From positions 124,001 to 188,000 of the forward strand of contig NZ_FOAS01000003.1 in assembly GCF_900109735.1 (NCBI RefSeq): a stretch of 64,000 nucleotides of DNA. The letters are read 5' to 3'. The stretch comes from Atopomonas hussainii. GTDB taxonomy: Bacteria; Pseudomonadota; Gammaproteobacteria; Pseudomonadales; Pseudomonadaceae. How positions within the stretch are numbered: the stretch's first letter is position 1; each line of letters opens with the position of its first letter. Of the stretch, positions 40,489 through 51,978 are shown piece after piece. The position numbers and the translations under genes were made by a program. Under the pieces are notes generated by a model. It saw nothing but the letters and a program-made list of their open reading frames with translations. It did no database searches and was not told the origin of the DNA.

Positions 40489-41391
40489 ATGAACCTAGAG
40501 CACCTCAAACTGTTTGTCCGTCTTGCCGTCACGCAGAACATCAGCCAAGCCGGGCAAGAGCTGGGTTTGTCGCCGGCGGTGGCCAGTGCGCATTTGGCCA
40601 AGCTGGAAGACAGCCTCGGCGTGCGTTTGCTGCACCGCACCACGCGTAAGGTGTCGCTCACCGAAGAAGGCCAAGCCTTTTTGCCGCATGCCGAGGATGT
40701 ACTGGCCAGCGCCGAGCAAGCGCGCGCGGCGGTGGGTGCTGGGGAAAGCTCGCCGCGCGGTGTTTTGCGTGTCACCGCGCCGGGCTCATTTGGCCGCCAG
40801 CATGTGTTGCCAGCGCTGGCCGGCTTTCTCGCTACCTTTCCGCACCTGCAGCTGGATCTGCGCCTCAGCGACACTATGGTCGATTTGGTCGAGGGCGGTT
40901 TCGACGTCGCCATCCGCAATGCGGCGCTGAAAGACTCCAGCTTAATCGCCCGCAAGCTAGCCGCGGATCGACGCATCGTCTGCGCCGCACCGGCGTATTT
41001 AGCCGCCCACGGCACACCACAAACGCCGGCAGATCTCAGCGCCCATCAGTGTATTAACCTGCTTGGCCTAGACCATTGGAGCTTCACCGGCCCAAGTGGC
41101 GTCATCAGCGTAAAAACTCAAGGCCGACTGCGGGTGGATGACGGCACGGCCATGCGTGATGCCTGCGTAGCAGGCTTAGGTTTGTCGATTAATTCGACCT
41201 GGAGCGCCTACCAACAACTGGCGCGCGGCGAGCTTGTGCAAGTGCTGGCCGATTACCCCTTGGCCAGCGACACCGCGTTGTGGGCGGTGTACCCCAGCGC
41301 GCGTCTTCTGGCACCTAAAGTGCGCGCTTTTATCGACTTCTTCGCCAACCACTTCGGCCCCGAGCCGTATTGGGATCGGCACAAAACGTGA
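40489..41391 (+). CDS. LysR-family transcriptional regulator
   Basis: 300 residues. An N-terminal winged helix-turn-helix (ISQAGQELGLSPAVASAHLA, then LLHRTTRKVSLTEEG) precedes a periplasmic-binding-protein-like effector domain (about 90-295). It resembles the CrgA/DmlR-like group. LysR genes usually regulate a divergent neighbour, but here the upstream gene ptsP points the same way and ends 122 bases before, so its target is not evident. The AT-rich stretch before it (40430-40480) probably holds its promoter. Confidence 0.9.
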   Translation: MNLEHLKLFVRLAVTQNISQAGQELGLSPAVASAHLAKLEDSLGVRLLHRTTRKVSLTEEGQAFLPHAEDVLASAEQARAAVGAGESSPRGVLRVTAPGSFGRQHVLPALAGFLATFPHLQLDLRLSDTMVDLVEGGFDVAIRNAALKDSSLIARKLAADRRIVCAAPAYLAAHGTPQTPADLSAHQCINLLGLDHWSFTGPSGVISVKTQGRLRVDDGTAMRDACVAGLGLSINSTWSAYQQLARGELVQVLADYPLASDTALWAVYPSARLLAPKVRAFIDFFANHFGPEPYWDRHKT

Positions 41392-41533
41392 TCGCCTAAA
41401 CACTTGCGGTGCGACGCACGCAATAAAACACAACATCGCCCGTTTGGCTGCGAGCAGAGTGTGATCCAGCTCCGTTGTTGCGCCTAACCCCGTCCTAGAC
41501 TGCTGCATCACTGACTGGTTTAGGACTCTCGTT

Positions 41534-42208
41534 ATGCGCACTTTATGGATGATCGGCGTACCCGTGGCGGTACTGGCAGGCGTTGCCGGCGCTCTCTGGC
41601 TAAGCCAACCCACAGACACCGCGCCGGCGCCCCTCGCCGCGTCAACACCGCAACCTGTGAGCGTCAGCCTGCAACCGCAGATCAGCGCCACCGCGCCCAG
41701 CAGCGCAGAAGGCAGCGACACTATCGAACTGCGCGCGCCAGCCGCCAAGGCCGCAGCCGGCCAAGCGCGGCACGAGCTGTGGCAAGCCAAGCAGCTGCGC
41801 GAAAGCGCACTGGCTGACGGCACACCGCAATACCACACCGACATCGACACCGCTTGGCTCAGCGAGTTAAGCGTTGGCCAAGAGCTGGTCATGGGCCTGC
41901 CCGGCGTTGAACAGCCGGTGCGCGTGCAGCTCGACAGCACCCACAACAATGCCGGTGTGCCGGTGTGGCAAGGCGCCCTGCCCGAAGGCAGCGAGATTGA
42001 GCGCATGACGCTGGTGCGCGGCGCGCTGGAAACCCACATCAGCGTCACCACGCTGCAAGGCACTTACAGCGTGATCATCGACAACCGTAGTGGCCGCACT
42101 GTGGTCACCAACGAAAACGACCTCGCCCGCCGCGCTGATCCGCATGGCGACACGGTCGAGCTGCCCGCTGGGGAGCTGCCACCACCGGCCATCCCGGCCA
42201 ACAGCTAA
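41534..42208 (+). CDS. Exported propeptide-like protein encoded before the metalloprotease
   Basis: 224 residues. An N-terminal hydrophobic helix (about 5-23, signal or anchor) is followed by a low-complexity Ala/Pro/Ser region (25-75) and a globular domain (about 85-215). Segments such as GVPVWQGALPEGSEIERMTLV and LQGTYSVIIDNRSGRTVV resemble the beta-rich propeptides that precede the catalytic domain in secreted reprolysin-like/M72 metalloproteases, including the 'G-x-Y-x-I' strand. The next gene is such a protease and lacks a propeptide. The two genes are 35 bases apart, so the product may act in trans as inhibitor or folding aid. That role is inference. Confidence 0.7.
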   Translation: MRTLWMIGVPVAVLAGVAGALWLSQPTDTAPAPLAASTPQPVSVSLQPQISATAPSSAEGSDTIELRAPAAKAAAGQARHELWQAKQLRESALADGTPQYHTDIDTAWLSELSVGQELVMGLPGVEQPVRVQLDSTHNNAGVPVWQGALPEGSEIERMTLVRGALETHISVTTLQGTYSVIIDNRSGRTVVTNENDLARRADPHGDTVELPAGELPPPAIPANS

Positions 42209-42243
42209 GTACAACACCTCACCCACACAATAAGGATATTCCT

Positions 42244-44043
42244 ATGCACGCTCGCAATTGGCTTGGCGCCGCCCTTGGTTTGGCGGCCCCACTGGCGTTC
42301 GCCGCGCCACAAACGGTCGACATCATGGTGCTGTACACCGATGCCGCGACCAAAACCAGCAATGGCCGCGATATCGACGCGCGTATCGCCAGCTATATCG
42401 AATACAGCAACACCGCTTATGCGCAGAGCAACATCGACCTGCGTCTGCGCTTAGTGCACAAACAAAAGCTCGACTGGGCCAACTATGCCGACGTCACCAG
42501 CGCCAACCTCGACGCCCTGCGTAAAGACAGCCAAGTACAACGTCTGCGCGAGCAGTACGGCGCCGACGTGGTCAGCCTGATCAACCTGGCCGCCAACGCT
42601 GGCAATGGTTACATCACGTGCGGCATCGGCTACATGGGCTCCGGCGCGAAGAACAGCGACGCCTTCTACAGCTGGGCCAAAGACATCGCCTACAACTTGG
42701 TGGGCGTGGATTGCGGCCTCAACACCTTCGCTCACGAGGCCGGCCACAACATGGGCCTGCGCCACTCCTACGAGCAAGACCAGCAAGACGGCTACTACGC
42801 CAGCAGCAACCATAGCGGCACCCACGAATGGAGCCGCGGCTACGGTGTGTACGGCAAGTTCAGCACCATCATGGGCTATCCGCACGTGTTCAACGCCCGT
42901 ACTCAAGCGCCGTACTTCTCTAACCCCTTGCTGGTGAAAAGCGAATGCTCTGGCCAAGCCTGTGGCATGGACGGCCGCGCCGACGCGACTCGCGCGCTGA
43001 ACACCATGGCCAGCCAGATTGCCGGCTTCCGCCCCAGCAAAGTACCGAGCACCGGCAACCCCACCACCCCGACCGACCCCGTCACCCCAACGCCGACGCT
43101 GCCGTGGTGCAGCAAGCCAGCGCTGAAAGGCCTCGTCAGCAACGGCGAATTTGCCAACACCGACGGCTGGCAAGCCCTGTTTGGCGCCGGCCAGCTAAGC
43201 ACCGTGAATATCGCCAAAGACTGCCGCGACAACGCCCTGCTGCTCGACACCAACAGCTTTGACCTCGCCGCCACCCCGGTGAGCGGCCTGCGCAACGGCA
43301 CCGCTTACACCCTGCGCGGCAAAGTGATGCTCAAAGCCGCCAACAGCCGCGAGAACGTCAACTTAGCGATTTTGTCCGAAACCACCGATGGCCGCCTGAC
43401 CTACAGCAGCAGCCAGCTGGTGCAAGCCTCCGTGACGGGCAACGAGTTCACCCCGCTAGAACGCAGCTTCACCTACCAGCCGGCCAGCAACCTACGTAAC
43501 GTCTACGTGGCGATCTGGACAGCCAGCGGCGCTAGCCTGCTCGCCGATGAAATCAGCTTGGTTGAAAGCAGCACCAGCGCGCCGAGCGTACCGCCGGCAC
43601 CGAGCGTGATCCGCTTCGACTTCGAGAACGGCATCGGCGGCTTTGCAGGCTTCCACGCACGCGCTGGTAACAGCCGCTACGGACACAACGGCAGCAAAGC
43701 CCTAGTCGCCTACCGCCGCAGTGCCGAAAACAGCGGCGCCAGCCACAGCCTGCTGGGCAACATCGACGCCGGCAGTGCATACAGCCTGCGCGCCGACGTA
43801 CGCATCGGCAGCAACAAGAGCCTGCAAGCCCAAGCCAGCGCCTACCTGTATGTAGAAGTAGAAGGCAGCCAAGGCCAGTACCTGCCCATCGCCAGCGTTA
43901 CCACCCAAGGCAACAACTGGGCTGTGCTGCAAGGCAACGTACAGGTCCCCGCTGGCAAACTGACCCGCGCTGACCTGCTGCTGGTCGGCACCCAGAAGCA
44001 ACACAACCTGCTGATCGACAACCTCGAACTGCGCAAGCAGTAA
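42244..44043 (+). CDS. Secreted metzincin zinc metalloprotease with two C-terminal CBM-like domains
   Basis: 599 residues. The signal peptide (LGAALGLAAPLAFA) runs almost directly into the catalytic domain (about 20-265), which opens with VDIMVLYTDAAT as in reprolysin-like proteases. Zinc site HEAGHNMGLRH at 164-174 (ligands His164, His168, His174; catalytic Glu165) and Met-turn STIMGYP identify a metzincin (M12B/M72-like). A Thr/Pro linker (about 270-290) leads to two tandem jelly-roll CBM_4_9-like domains (about 290-450 and 455-599), each starting with a 'F-N-G' type strand. No propeptide is present in this chain. Type II secretion is likely. A terminator follows. Confidence 0.87.
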   Translation: MHARNWLGAALGLAAPLAFAAPQTVDIMVLYTDAATKTSNGRDIDARIASYIEYSNTAYAQSNIDLRLRLVHKQKLDWANYADVTSANLDALRKDSQVQRLREQYGADVVSLINLAANAGNGYITCGIGYMGSGAKNSDAFYSWAKDIAYNLVGVDCGLNTFAHEAGHNMGLRHSYEQDQQDGYYASSNHSGTHEWSRGYGVYGKFSTIMGYPHVFNARTQAPYFSNPLLVKSECSGQACGMDGRADATRALNTMASQIAGFRPSKVPSTGNPTTPTDPVTPTPTLPWCSKPALKGLVSNGEFANTDGWQALFGAGQLSTVNIAKDCRDNALLLDTNSFDLAATPVSGLRNGTAYTLRGKVMLKAANSRENVNLAILSETTDGRLTYSSSQLVQASVTGNEFTPLERSFTYQPASNLRNVYVAIWTASGASLLADEISLVESSTSAPSVPPAPSVIRFDFENGIGGFAGFHARAGNSRYGHNGSKALVAYRRSAENSGASHSLLGNIDAGSAYSLRADVRIGSNKSLQAQASAYLYVEVEGSQGQYLPIASVTTQGNNWAVLQGNVQVPAGKLTRADLLLVGTQKQHNLLIDNLELRKQ

Positions 44044-44063
44044 GTCAGCAACAGCGCCGCAAC

Positions 44064-44101
44064 ACGCCCGCACTGCCAAGTAACGCAGCGCGGGCGTTTT
44101 G
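44064..44101 (+). terminator. Probable terminator after the metalloprotease gene
   Basis: The stem ACGCCCGC / GCGGGCGT with an 18-base loop is followed by a short TTT run, 20 bases past the stop. Confidence 0.65.
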
Positions 44102-44163
44102 CACGCTTAAGAGGTTCAGTTCGCGCTTTTCGCCCTTTGCCTAAATTCGATGGAAAACAGGCA

Positions 44164-44191
44164 TTTACACGAAGAAAACGCTAGGTATAAT
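44164..44191 (+). promoter_or_regulatory. Promoter of tRNA-Thr
   Basis: TTTACA (44164-44169) and TATAAT (44186-44191) are separated by 16 bases. A GC-rich discriminator GCGCG, typical of stringently controlled stable-RNA promoters, follows, and the tRNA begins 11 bases after the -10. Confidence 0.8.
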
Positions 44192-44202
44192 GCGCGACCT
44201 AT

Positions 44203-44278
<76 letters not shown>

Positions 44279-44287
44279 TACAAATCA

Positions 44288-44318
44288 AAGGGTTACGCGA
44301 AAGCGTAGCCCTTTTTTG
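44288..44318 (+). terminator. Terminator of tRNA-Thr
   Basis: The stem AAGGGTTACGC / GCGTAGCCCTT (one mismatch) with GAAA tetraloop is followed by TTTTTT. Confidence 0.9.
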
Positions 44319-44394
44319 TTGTCTAGCGTTTTACCTTTTTGCTGTTTTGGTCCCTGCTCCGGCCCAACACTGCTAAGGCATGTCTCAAGGCAAT

Positions 44395-44427
44395 AAAAAA
44401 CCGGCAGCCAAGGCTGCCGGTTTTTTG
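44395..44427. terminator. Bidirectional terminator after gcvP
   Basis: AAAAAACCGGCAGCC, loop AA, then GGCTGCCGGTTTTTT form a near-perfect hairpin with A- and T-runs on either side, 22 bases from the gcvP stop. Confidence 0.92.
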
Positions 44428-44448
44428 TTGACCGCTGGGGGCTAACCC

Positions 44449-47316
<2,868 letters not shown>

Positions 47317-47322
47317 GGGTTA

Positions 47323-47387
47323 CCTCAAAAAAAAGAGCAAACCCGCCGTGCTGAAGTGGCCTCTAGGCCAATCCGCGCAGCGGCGGG
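47323..47387 (-). terminator. Terminator-like hairpin in the gcvH-gcvP intergenic region
   Basis: On the minus strand CCCGCCG and CGGCGGG (47381-47387 with 47342-47348) enclose an inner hairpin TGGCC/GGCCA. They are followed by TTTGCTC and then eight T (47327-47334). The structure ends just before the gcvP ribosome-binding site. Confidence 0.6.
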
Positions 47388-47409
47388 AGGTTGCGGTCAC
47401 GCAGGGTAA

Positions 47410-47796
47410 TTAGGCGTTTTCGCAGATTTCGCGATAGCCGTCGGCATCCAGCAACTCGTTGTAGTCGTCCGGGTTGCTCGGCTTGATGCGGAAGAACCAC
47501 GCGTCATACGGCTCGCTGTTAACGCTTTCCGGGGCATCGACCAGGTCTTCGTTAACGGCAACGATTTCACCGGCGATCGGCGCGTAGATGTCGGAGGCGG
47601 CTTTCACCGACTCGACCACACCGGCCTCTTGGCCAGCTTCTAGCTCGGCGCCGACGTCCGGCAGCTCAACAAACACCACGTCGCCAAGGGCTTCTTGAGC
47701 GTGGTCGGTGATGCCTACGGTGATGGTGCCGTCGGCTTCCAGACGCAGCCACTCGTGGCTTTCTACGTAACGCAGTTCTGCAGGGATGTTGCTCAT
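47410..47796 (-). CDS. gcvH: Glycine cleavage system H-protein
   Basis: 128 residues, all-beta lipoyl carrier. The lipoylated lysine is Lys65 in ESVKAASD. N-terminal [14 protein letters not shown] and the acidic C-terminus [19 protein letters not shown] are family typical. It shuttles the aminomethyl intermediate between GcvP, GcvT and the lipoamide dehydrogenase. ATG 47796 is in the middle of the operon, 38 bases after gcvT. Confidence 0.97.
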   Translation of the reverse strand: MSNIPAELRYVESHEWLRLEADGTITVGITDHAQEALGDVVFVELPDVGAELEAGQEAGVVESVKAASDIYAPIAGEIVAVNEDLVDAPESVNSEPYDAWFFRIKPSNPDDYNELLDADGYREICENA

Positions 47797-47834
47797 GAGT
47801 CATTCCTCAAAATAAAGGGCGGCAGCGCCGCAAA

Positions 47835-48917
47835 TTAAATCAGCGCCTTGCCGTGGCGCACAAAGTTAGCGGCGACCACCCGCACGGGCAGCCACTTACC
47901 ACGAATTTCTACTTCGGCACGCTCGCCGGTACCGGCCGGCACACGCGCTAAGGCGATGGATAAACCTAGGGTCGGCGAGAAGCTGCCGCTGGTGATTTCA
48001 CCTTCGCCAAGGCCATCCACACGCACCACTTGATGGGCACGCAGTACGCCGCGCTCTTCCAGCACTAAACCAACCAGCTTGGGTTGATCGCCGGCGGCCT
48101 TTTGCGCTTCCAGCACGCTACGACCGATAAAGTCGCGCTCGGCGGGCTCCCACGCGATGGTCCAGCCCATATTGGCGGCCAGCGGCGAGATGTCTTCGTT
48201 CATGTCTTGGCCGTACAGGTTCATCCCCGCTTCAAGGCGCAGGGTGTCACGCGCGCCCAAACCCGCCGGGGGAATGCCGGCGCCGGCCAAGTCGGTCATC
48301 AGCTGCTGGGCATCGGCCGCCGGCAGCATGATCTCCAGACCATCTTCACCGGTGTAGCCGGTGCGGGCGATAAACCATTCGCCTTCCGGCAGGCCTTGGA
48401 AGGGCTTCAGGTCAGTGATGATTTCGGCACGCGCGGCGCTCACCAACTTGGCGGTTTTGCTGCGCGCATTCGGGCCTTGGATAGCCAGCATGGCCAGCTC
48501 GGGGCGCTCGGTGAGGGTGGCGTCGAACTTAGCCACTTGCTGCTGCATCCACGCGAGGTCTTTGTCGCGGGTGGCGGCGTTGACCACCACGCGGTAGCCG
48601 AAGTCGGTGAGGTAGACGATCAGGTCATCGATCACGCCGCCACGCTCGTTGAGCATGCCGCTGTACAGCGCTTTACCGGGGGTGGTCAGACGGGCGACGT
48701 CGTTGGCCAGCAGGTATTGCAGATAGGCTTGCGCTTGCGGGCCGGTGACATCCACCACGGTCATGTGCGAGACATCGAACACGCCACAGTCTTTGCGCAC
48801 TTGATGATGCTCTTCCATTTGCGAGCCGTAGTGCAGCGGCATGTCCCAGCCACCGAAATCGACCATCTTGGCGCCCAGCGCCACGTGCTGCTCATACAGC
48901 GGGGTACGTTGACCCAT
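47835..48917 (-). CDS. gcvT: Aminomethyltransferase, glycine cleavage T-protein
   Basis: 360 residues from ATG 48917, preceded by AGGAGAG; the longer frame to 49022 overlaps the upstream terminator. Conserved parts include [26 protein letters not shown] with the catalytic Asp, the folate-binding [12 protein letters not shown] and [18 protein letters not shown]. It transfers the methylene group to tetrahydrofolate and releases ammonia. It is first gene of the operon; no glycine riboswitch-like aptamer was recognised before it. Confidence 0.96.
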   Translation of the reverse strand: MGQRTPLYEQHVALGAKMVDFGGWDMPLHYGSQMEEHHQVRKDCGVFDVSHMTVVDVTGPQAQAYLQYLLANDVARLTTPGKALYSGMLNERGGVIDDLIVYLTDFGYRVVVNAATRDKDLAWMQQQVAKFDATLTERPELAMLAIQGPNARSKTAKLVSAARAEIITDLKPFQGLPEGEWFIARTGYTGEDGLEIMLPAADAQQLMTDLAGAGIPPAGLGARDTLRLEAGMNLYGQDMNEDISPLAANMGWTIAWEPAERDFIGRSVLEAQKAAGDQPKLVGLVLEERGVLRAHQVVRVDGLGEGEITSGSFSPTLGLSIALARVPAGTGERAEVEIRGKWLPVRVVAANFVRHGKALI

Positions 48918-48972
48918 CACAACTCTCCTGCTGGTCCCGTTTGGCCTGACAGCGGCTAAACGATAGCGGATG

Positions 48973-49009
48973 AAAAAAAGCAAAGGCGATGGAGCTTCCC
49001 CCACCGCCC
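48973..49009 (-). terminator. Terminator of the iron ABC permease gene
   Basis: On the minus strand, GGCGGTGG and CCATCGCC (one G-U pair, loop of 8) are followed by TTTGC and seven T, about 90 bases after the permease stop and upstream of gcvT. Confidence 0.78.
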
Positions 49010-49096
49010 ATTGAATCTGCATTGTAGGCGCGCATTGTAGCCGCTACATCACGACCAAGGAATGACCGAACGGCAGCGAAATGCGCCGCAGCCGGC

Positions 49097-50710
49097 TCAG
49101 TGCCGCGCCGAGCGGCGGATCAAGCCAATCACCGGCAGTAAACCGACCAGCACTAAGGTCAGCGCGGGCAGCGCCGCGCGCGACCATTCGCCCTCGCTGG
49201 TGAGGGCGTAAATGCGCACCGCGAGGGTGTCCCAACCGAAGGGGCGCATCAGCAAGGTAGCGGGCATTTCTTTCAACACATCGACAAACACCAGCAGCGC
49301 CGCCGACAAACAGCCTGGCAACAGCAGCGGCAGGTAAATGCGCCAAAACAACGCCACGCCGCCCACCCCTAAGCTGCGCGAGGCCTGCGGAATACTCGGT
49401 CGAATGCGCGCCAAGGCGCCTTCCAGCGGGCCATACGCCACGGCCATAAAGCGAATCAGGTACGCCACCAAGAGCGCAGCCAGCGAGCCCAGCAGCAGCG
49501 GCTTGCCCGCCCCGCCCAAGGCGGTCGAGAGAGGAATAACCAGATGATTATCCAAGTAGCTAAAGGCAAACATGATGGCCACCGCGAGCAGCGAGCCGGG
49601 CAAGGCATAGCCCAGATTGCTAAACGCCACCAGCGAACGCATCTGCCGACTGGCGTATTGGCGCCGGGCAAACGCCAACACCAGCGCCGAGGCCACGGTG
49701 AGCAGCGCCGCTACCGCGCCAATGCTTAGCGTGTTGCTGACCAGATCGAGATAACGCGAGTCCAAATCAAAGCGACCACGCTCCCAGAACCACGCAAGCA
49801 ACTGCAGAATCGGCACCACAAACGCCAACGCAAACACTAAGCCGCACCACGCGCTGGCCGCCCACGCTTTCACGCCGCGCAGCGGAAACAACGCCGCCGC
49901 ACGCTGACGCTCGCTGGCGGTACGGGTTTGCCCTCTCAGGCGTTTTTCCGCCATCAGCACCACCAGCACAAACACCAGCAACAGGCAGGCCAGCTGCGTG
50001 GCGCTGGACAAGCTATAAAAGCCGTACCACGTTTTGTAGATAGCGGTGGTGAAGGTTTGGTAGTTGAACACCGACACCGCGCCAAAATCGGCCAAGGTTT
50101 CCATCAGCGCCAGCGCCAAGCCCGCGCCAATCGCCGGCCAGGCCATGGGCAGCGCCACGCGCCAAAAGGCCCGCCACGGCGATAAACCAAGCACCCGCGC
50201 GGCTTCCATCAGGCCGCGGCCTTGGGCCATAAATGCGCCACGGGCGAGCAAATACACGTAGGGATAAAACACCAACACCAGCACGGTAATCACCCCGCCG
50301 GTAGAACGCACCGGCGGCAGGCGCAAGCCACTGCCAAACCAGTCACGCAGGGTGCTTTGCACCGGCCCGGCAAAATCCAGCAGGCCGACAAACACAAACG
50401 CCAGCACATAGGCGGGAATCGCAAAGGGCAGCATCAGCGCCCAATCCAACCAGCGCCGCCCGGGAAACTCACATAGGCTGGTCAACCACGCCAAGCTCAC
50501 GCCCAGCAGCACAACCCCCACCCCGACGCCAACGGCCAACACCACAGTGTTGCCGACCAAGGTGGGTAGCTGGGTGTCCCACAGGTGTTGCCAGATGCTG
50601 CTATCGACTTCGCTCCAGCTGAGCAAGAGCACCAGAATCGGCATCGCCACCAGCGCGGCAAAGCCCAGCGCTAAGGGGTACCACAGCCAGCGGGAGTTCA
50701 GGTGGGTCAC
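49097..50710 (-). CDS. Iron(III) ABC transporter permease, fused two-domain (FbpB/SfuB type)
   Basis: 537 residues with about twelve membrane helices in two homologous halves, each bearing an EAA-type cytoplasmic loop (EAARVLGLSPWRAFWRVALP near residue 180, QASRSLGVGGVALFWRIYLP near 430). This is the FbpB/HitB class for ferric iron. The start is GTG 50710. The binding-protein gene lies 141 bases upstream in the same direction, with a hairpin between them. No ATP-binding subunit is encoded next to it, so the ATPase must come from elsewhere. Confidence 0.92.
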   Translation of the reverse strand: MTHLNSRWLWYPLALGFAALVAMPILVLLLSWSEVDSSIWQHLWDTQLPTLVGNTVVLAVGVGVGVVLLGVSLAWLTSLCEFPGRRWLDWALMLPFAIPAYVLAFVFVGLLDFAGPVQSTLRDWFGSGLRLPPVRSTGGVITVLVLVFYPYVYLLARGAFMAQGRGLMEAARVLGLSPWRAFWRVALPMAWPAIGAGLALALMETLADFGAVSVFNYQTFTTAIYKTWYGFYSLSSATQLACLLLVFVLVVLMAEKRLRGQTRTASERQRAAALFPLRGVKAWAASAWCGLVFALAFVVPILQLLAWFWERGRFDLDSRYLDLVSNTLSIGAVAALLTVASALVLAFARRQYASRQMRSLVAFSNLGYALPGSLLAVAIMFAFSYLDNHLVIPLSTALGGAGKPLLLGSLAALLVAYLIRFMAVAYGPLEGALARIRPSIPQASRSLGVGGVALFWRIYLPLLLPGCLSAALLVFVDVLKEMPATLLMRPFGWDTLAVRIYALTSEGEWSRAALPALTLVLVGLLPVIGLIRRSARH

Positions 50711-50807
50711 GGCAGACTCTTCACAGAAATTCGCGGCAAGCTTAATTCAGACCGCCGCCAAGCCCAAGGCTAAGCCATGTTGGCAGCGGTGATTAAACGG
50801 CAAACAG

Positions 50808-50835
50808 CACAAAGCCGGGCGAACCCGGCTTTGTG
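50808..50835 (-). terminator. Perfect hairpin between binding-protein and permease genes
   Basis: CACAAAGCCGGG, loop CGAA, CCCGGCTTTGTG: a 12-base perfect stem 17 bases after the binding-protein stop. The trailing T-run on the minus strand is poor (CTGTTTGCC), so it is more likely a leaky terminator or 3'-end stabiliser that leaves more binding protein than permease. Confidence 0.65.
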
Positions 50836-50851
50836 GTCACAGCGCGTGGGC

Positions 50852-51850
50852 TTATTTCCAGCCAGCGCGGTCCATCAGCTTGATCGCTTCCGGCTGCAGC
50901 TTGCCGGCGAACTCCACGTTGATGGTGTCAGCCTTGAACTCGCCCCAGCTCTTCACTTCCGGTGCCGGCTCTACGCTCGGGTTAGCCGGGAACTCCATGT
51001 TCAGCTTAGCGAAGATGCTCTGCGCTTCTGGGCCAGTCATCCACTCCAGCAGCTTGATGGCTTCTGCCTTGTGCGGCGCATGCTTAGTCACGCCAGCACC
51101 GGACAAGTTAACGTGCACGCCACGGTCGGCTTGGTTCGGCCAGAACAGTTTCACTTTCAGATCAGGCTGCGAGGCAAGCAGGCGGCCGTAGTAGTAGCTG
51201 TTGACGATACCCACGTCGCACTGACCGGCATCGATAGCCTTAAGCAGCGCGGTGTCATCGGAGAACACATCGGTGGCTAGGTTGTTAACCCAGCTCTTCA
51301 CGACGGCTTCGGTCTTCTCTTCGCCCCAAGTTTTCAGCATGGCGGCGGTCAGCGACTGGTTGTACACCTTCTGGCTGGTGCGCAGGCACAGGCGACCTTC
51401 CATATTGGCATCACCCAGCGCTTCATAAGTGCTCAGCTCGCCGTCTTTCACGCGCTCGGTGGAGTACGCCAAGGTGCGCGCACGCAGCGACAGGCCAGTC
51501 CAAGTGTTGTTAGTGGCGCGGTACTGCGCAGGAATATTGGCCTCAATCACCTTGCTGGTGACCGGCTCCAGCACGTCTTCTTGCGAAGCCTGCCACAGGT
51601 TGCCAGCGTCAACGGTGATCAGCATGTCGGCGGGGGTATTCGCGCCCTCAGCCTTCAAACGCGCCAGCAGCGGTGCTTCTTTATCGGTGATAAAACTGAC
51701 TTTAACGCCGGTTTTTGCGGTGTAGGCATCGAAGACAGGCTTGATCAGGTCGTCGATACGCGCGGAGTACACCACCAGCTCTTCAGCGGCATTGGCGGTA
51801 AAGGTGGTTGCTGCCAGTACAACAGCGGCGAACAAGGGACGCATTTGCAT
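50852..51850 (-). CDS. Iron(III) ABC transporter periplasmic binding protein (FbpA/HitA type)
   Basis: 332 residues. The signal peptide ([19 protein letters not shown]) is followed by a ferric-binding fold beginning [22 protein letters not shown] late NSYYYGRLL provides the paired tyrosines that bind iron in the FbpA class. ATG 51850 has a GAGG site eight bases upstream and is preferred to TTG 51856. A Fur-box-like sequence lies 38 bases before it, so iron repression is likely. Confidence 0.92.
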   Translation of the reverse strand: MQMRPLFAAVVLAATTFTANAAEELVVYSARIDDLIKPVFDAYTAKTGVKVSFITDKEAPLLARLKAEGANTPADMLITVDAGNLWQASQEDVLEPVTSKVIEANIPAQYRATNNTWTGLSLRARTLAYSTERVKDGELSTYEALGDANMEGRLCLRTSQKVYNQSLTAAMLKTWGEEKTEAVVKSWVNNLATDVFSDDTALLKAIDAGQCDVGIVNSYYYGRLLASQPDLKVKLFWPNQADRGVHVNLSGAGVTKHAPHKAEAIKLLEWMTGPEAQSIFAKLNMEFPANPSVEPAPEVKSWGEFKADTINVEFAGKLQPEAIKLMDRAGWK

Positions 51851-51887
51851 GGACAAAGCCTCATCTGCAATGAATTTACATGCGGAT

Positions 51888-51906
51888 GATAATGACTGAC
51901 ATTTGC
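51888..51906 (-). promoter_or_regulatory. Fur-box-like operator before the iron-binding protein gene
   Basis: GATAATGACTGACATTTGC matches the 19-base Fur consensus GATAATGATAATCATTATC at 13 positions, with both outer blocks intact (GATAATGA and CATT). Its position just upstream of the gene's ribosome site is usual for Fur repression. Confidence 0.65.
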
Positions 51907-51978
51907 CTTATCAATGACCTATATCAATTCGCCAGCGCGGCCGAGCAGCGCAGCGCTGACGAAGAAAGGCGCAATCAA

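Noticed and set aside
48918..49096. Glycine riboswitch in front of gcvT
   Set aside because: The hairpin with U-run here is better read as the terminator of the upstream permease gene. The remaining leader is too short and lacks the conserved aptamer core sequences.
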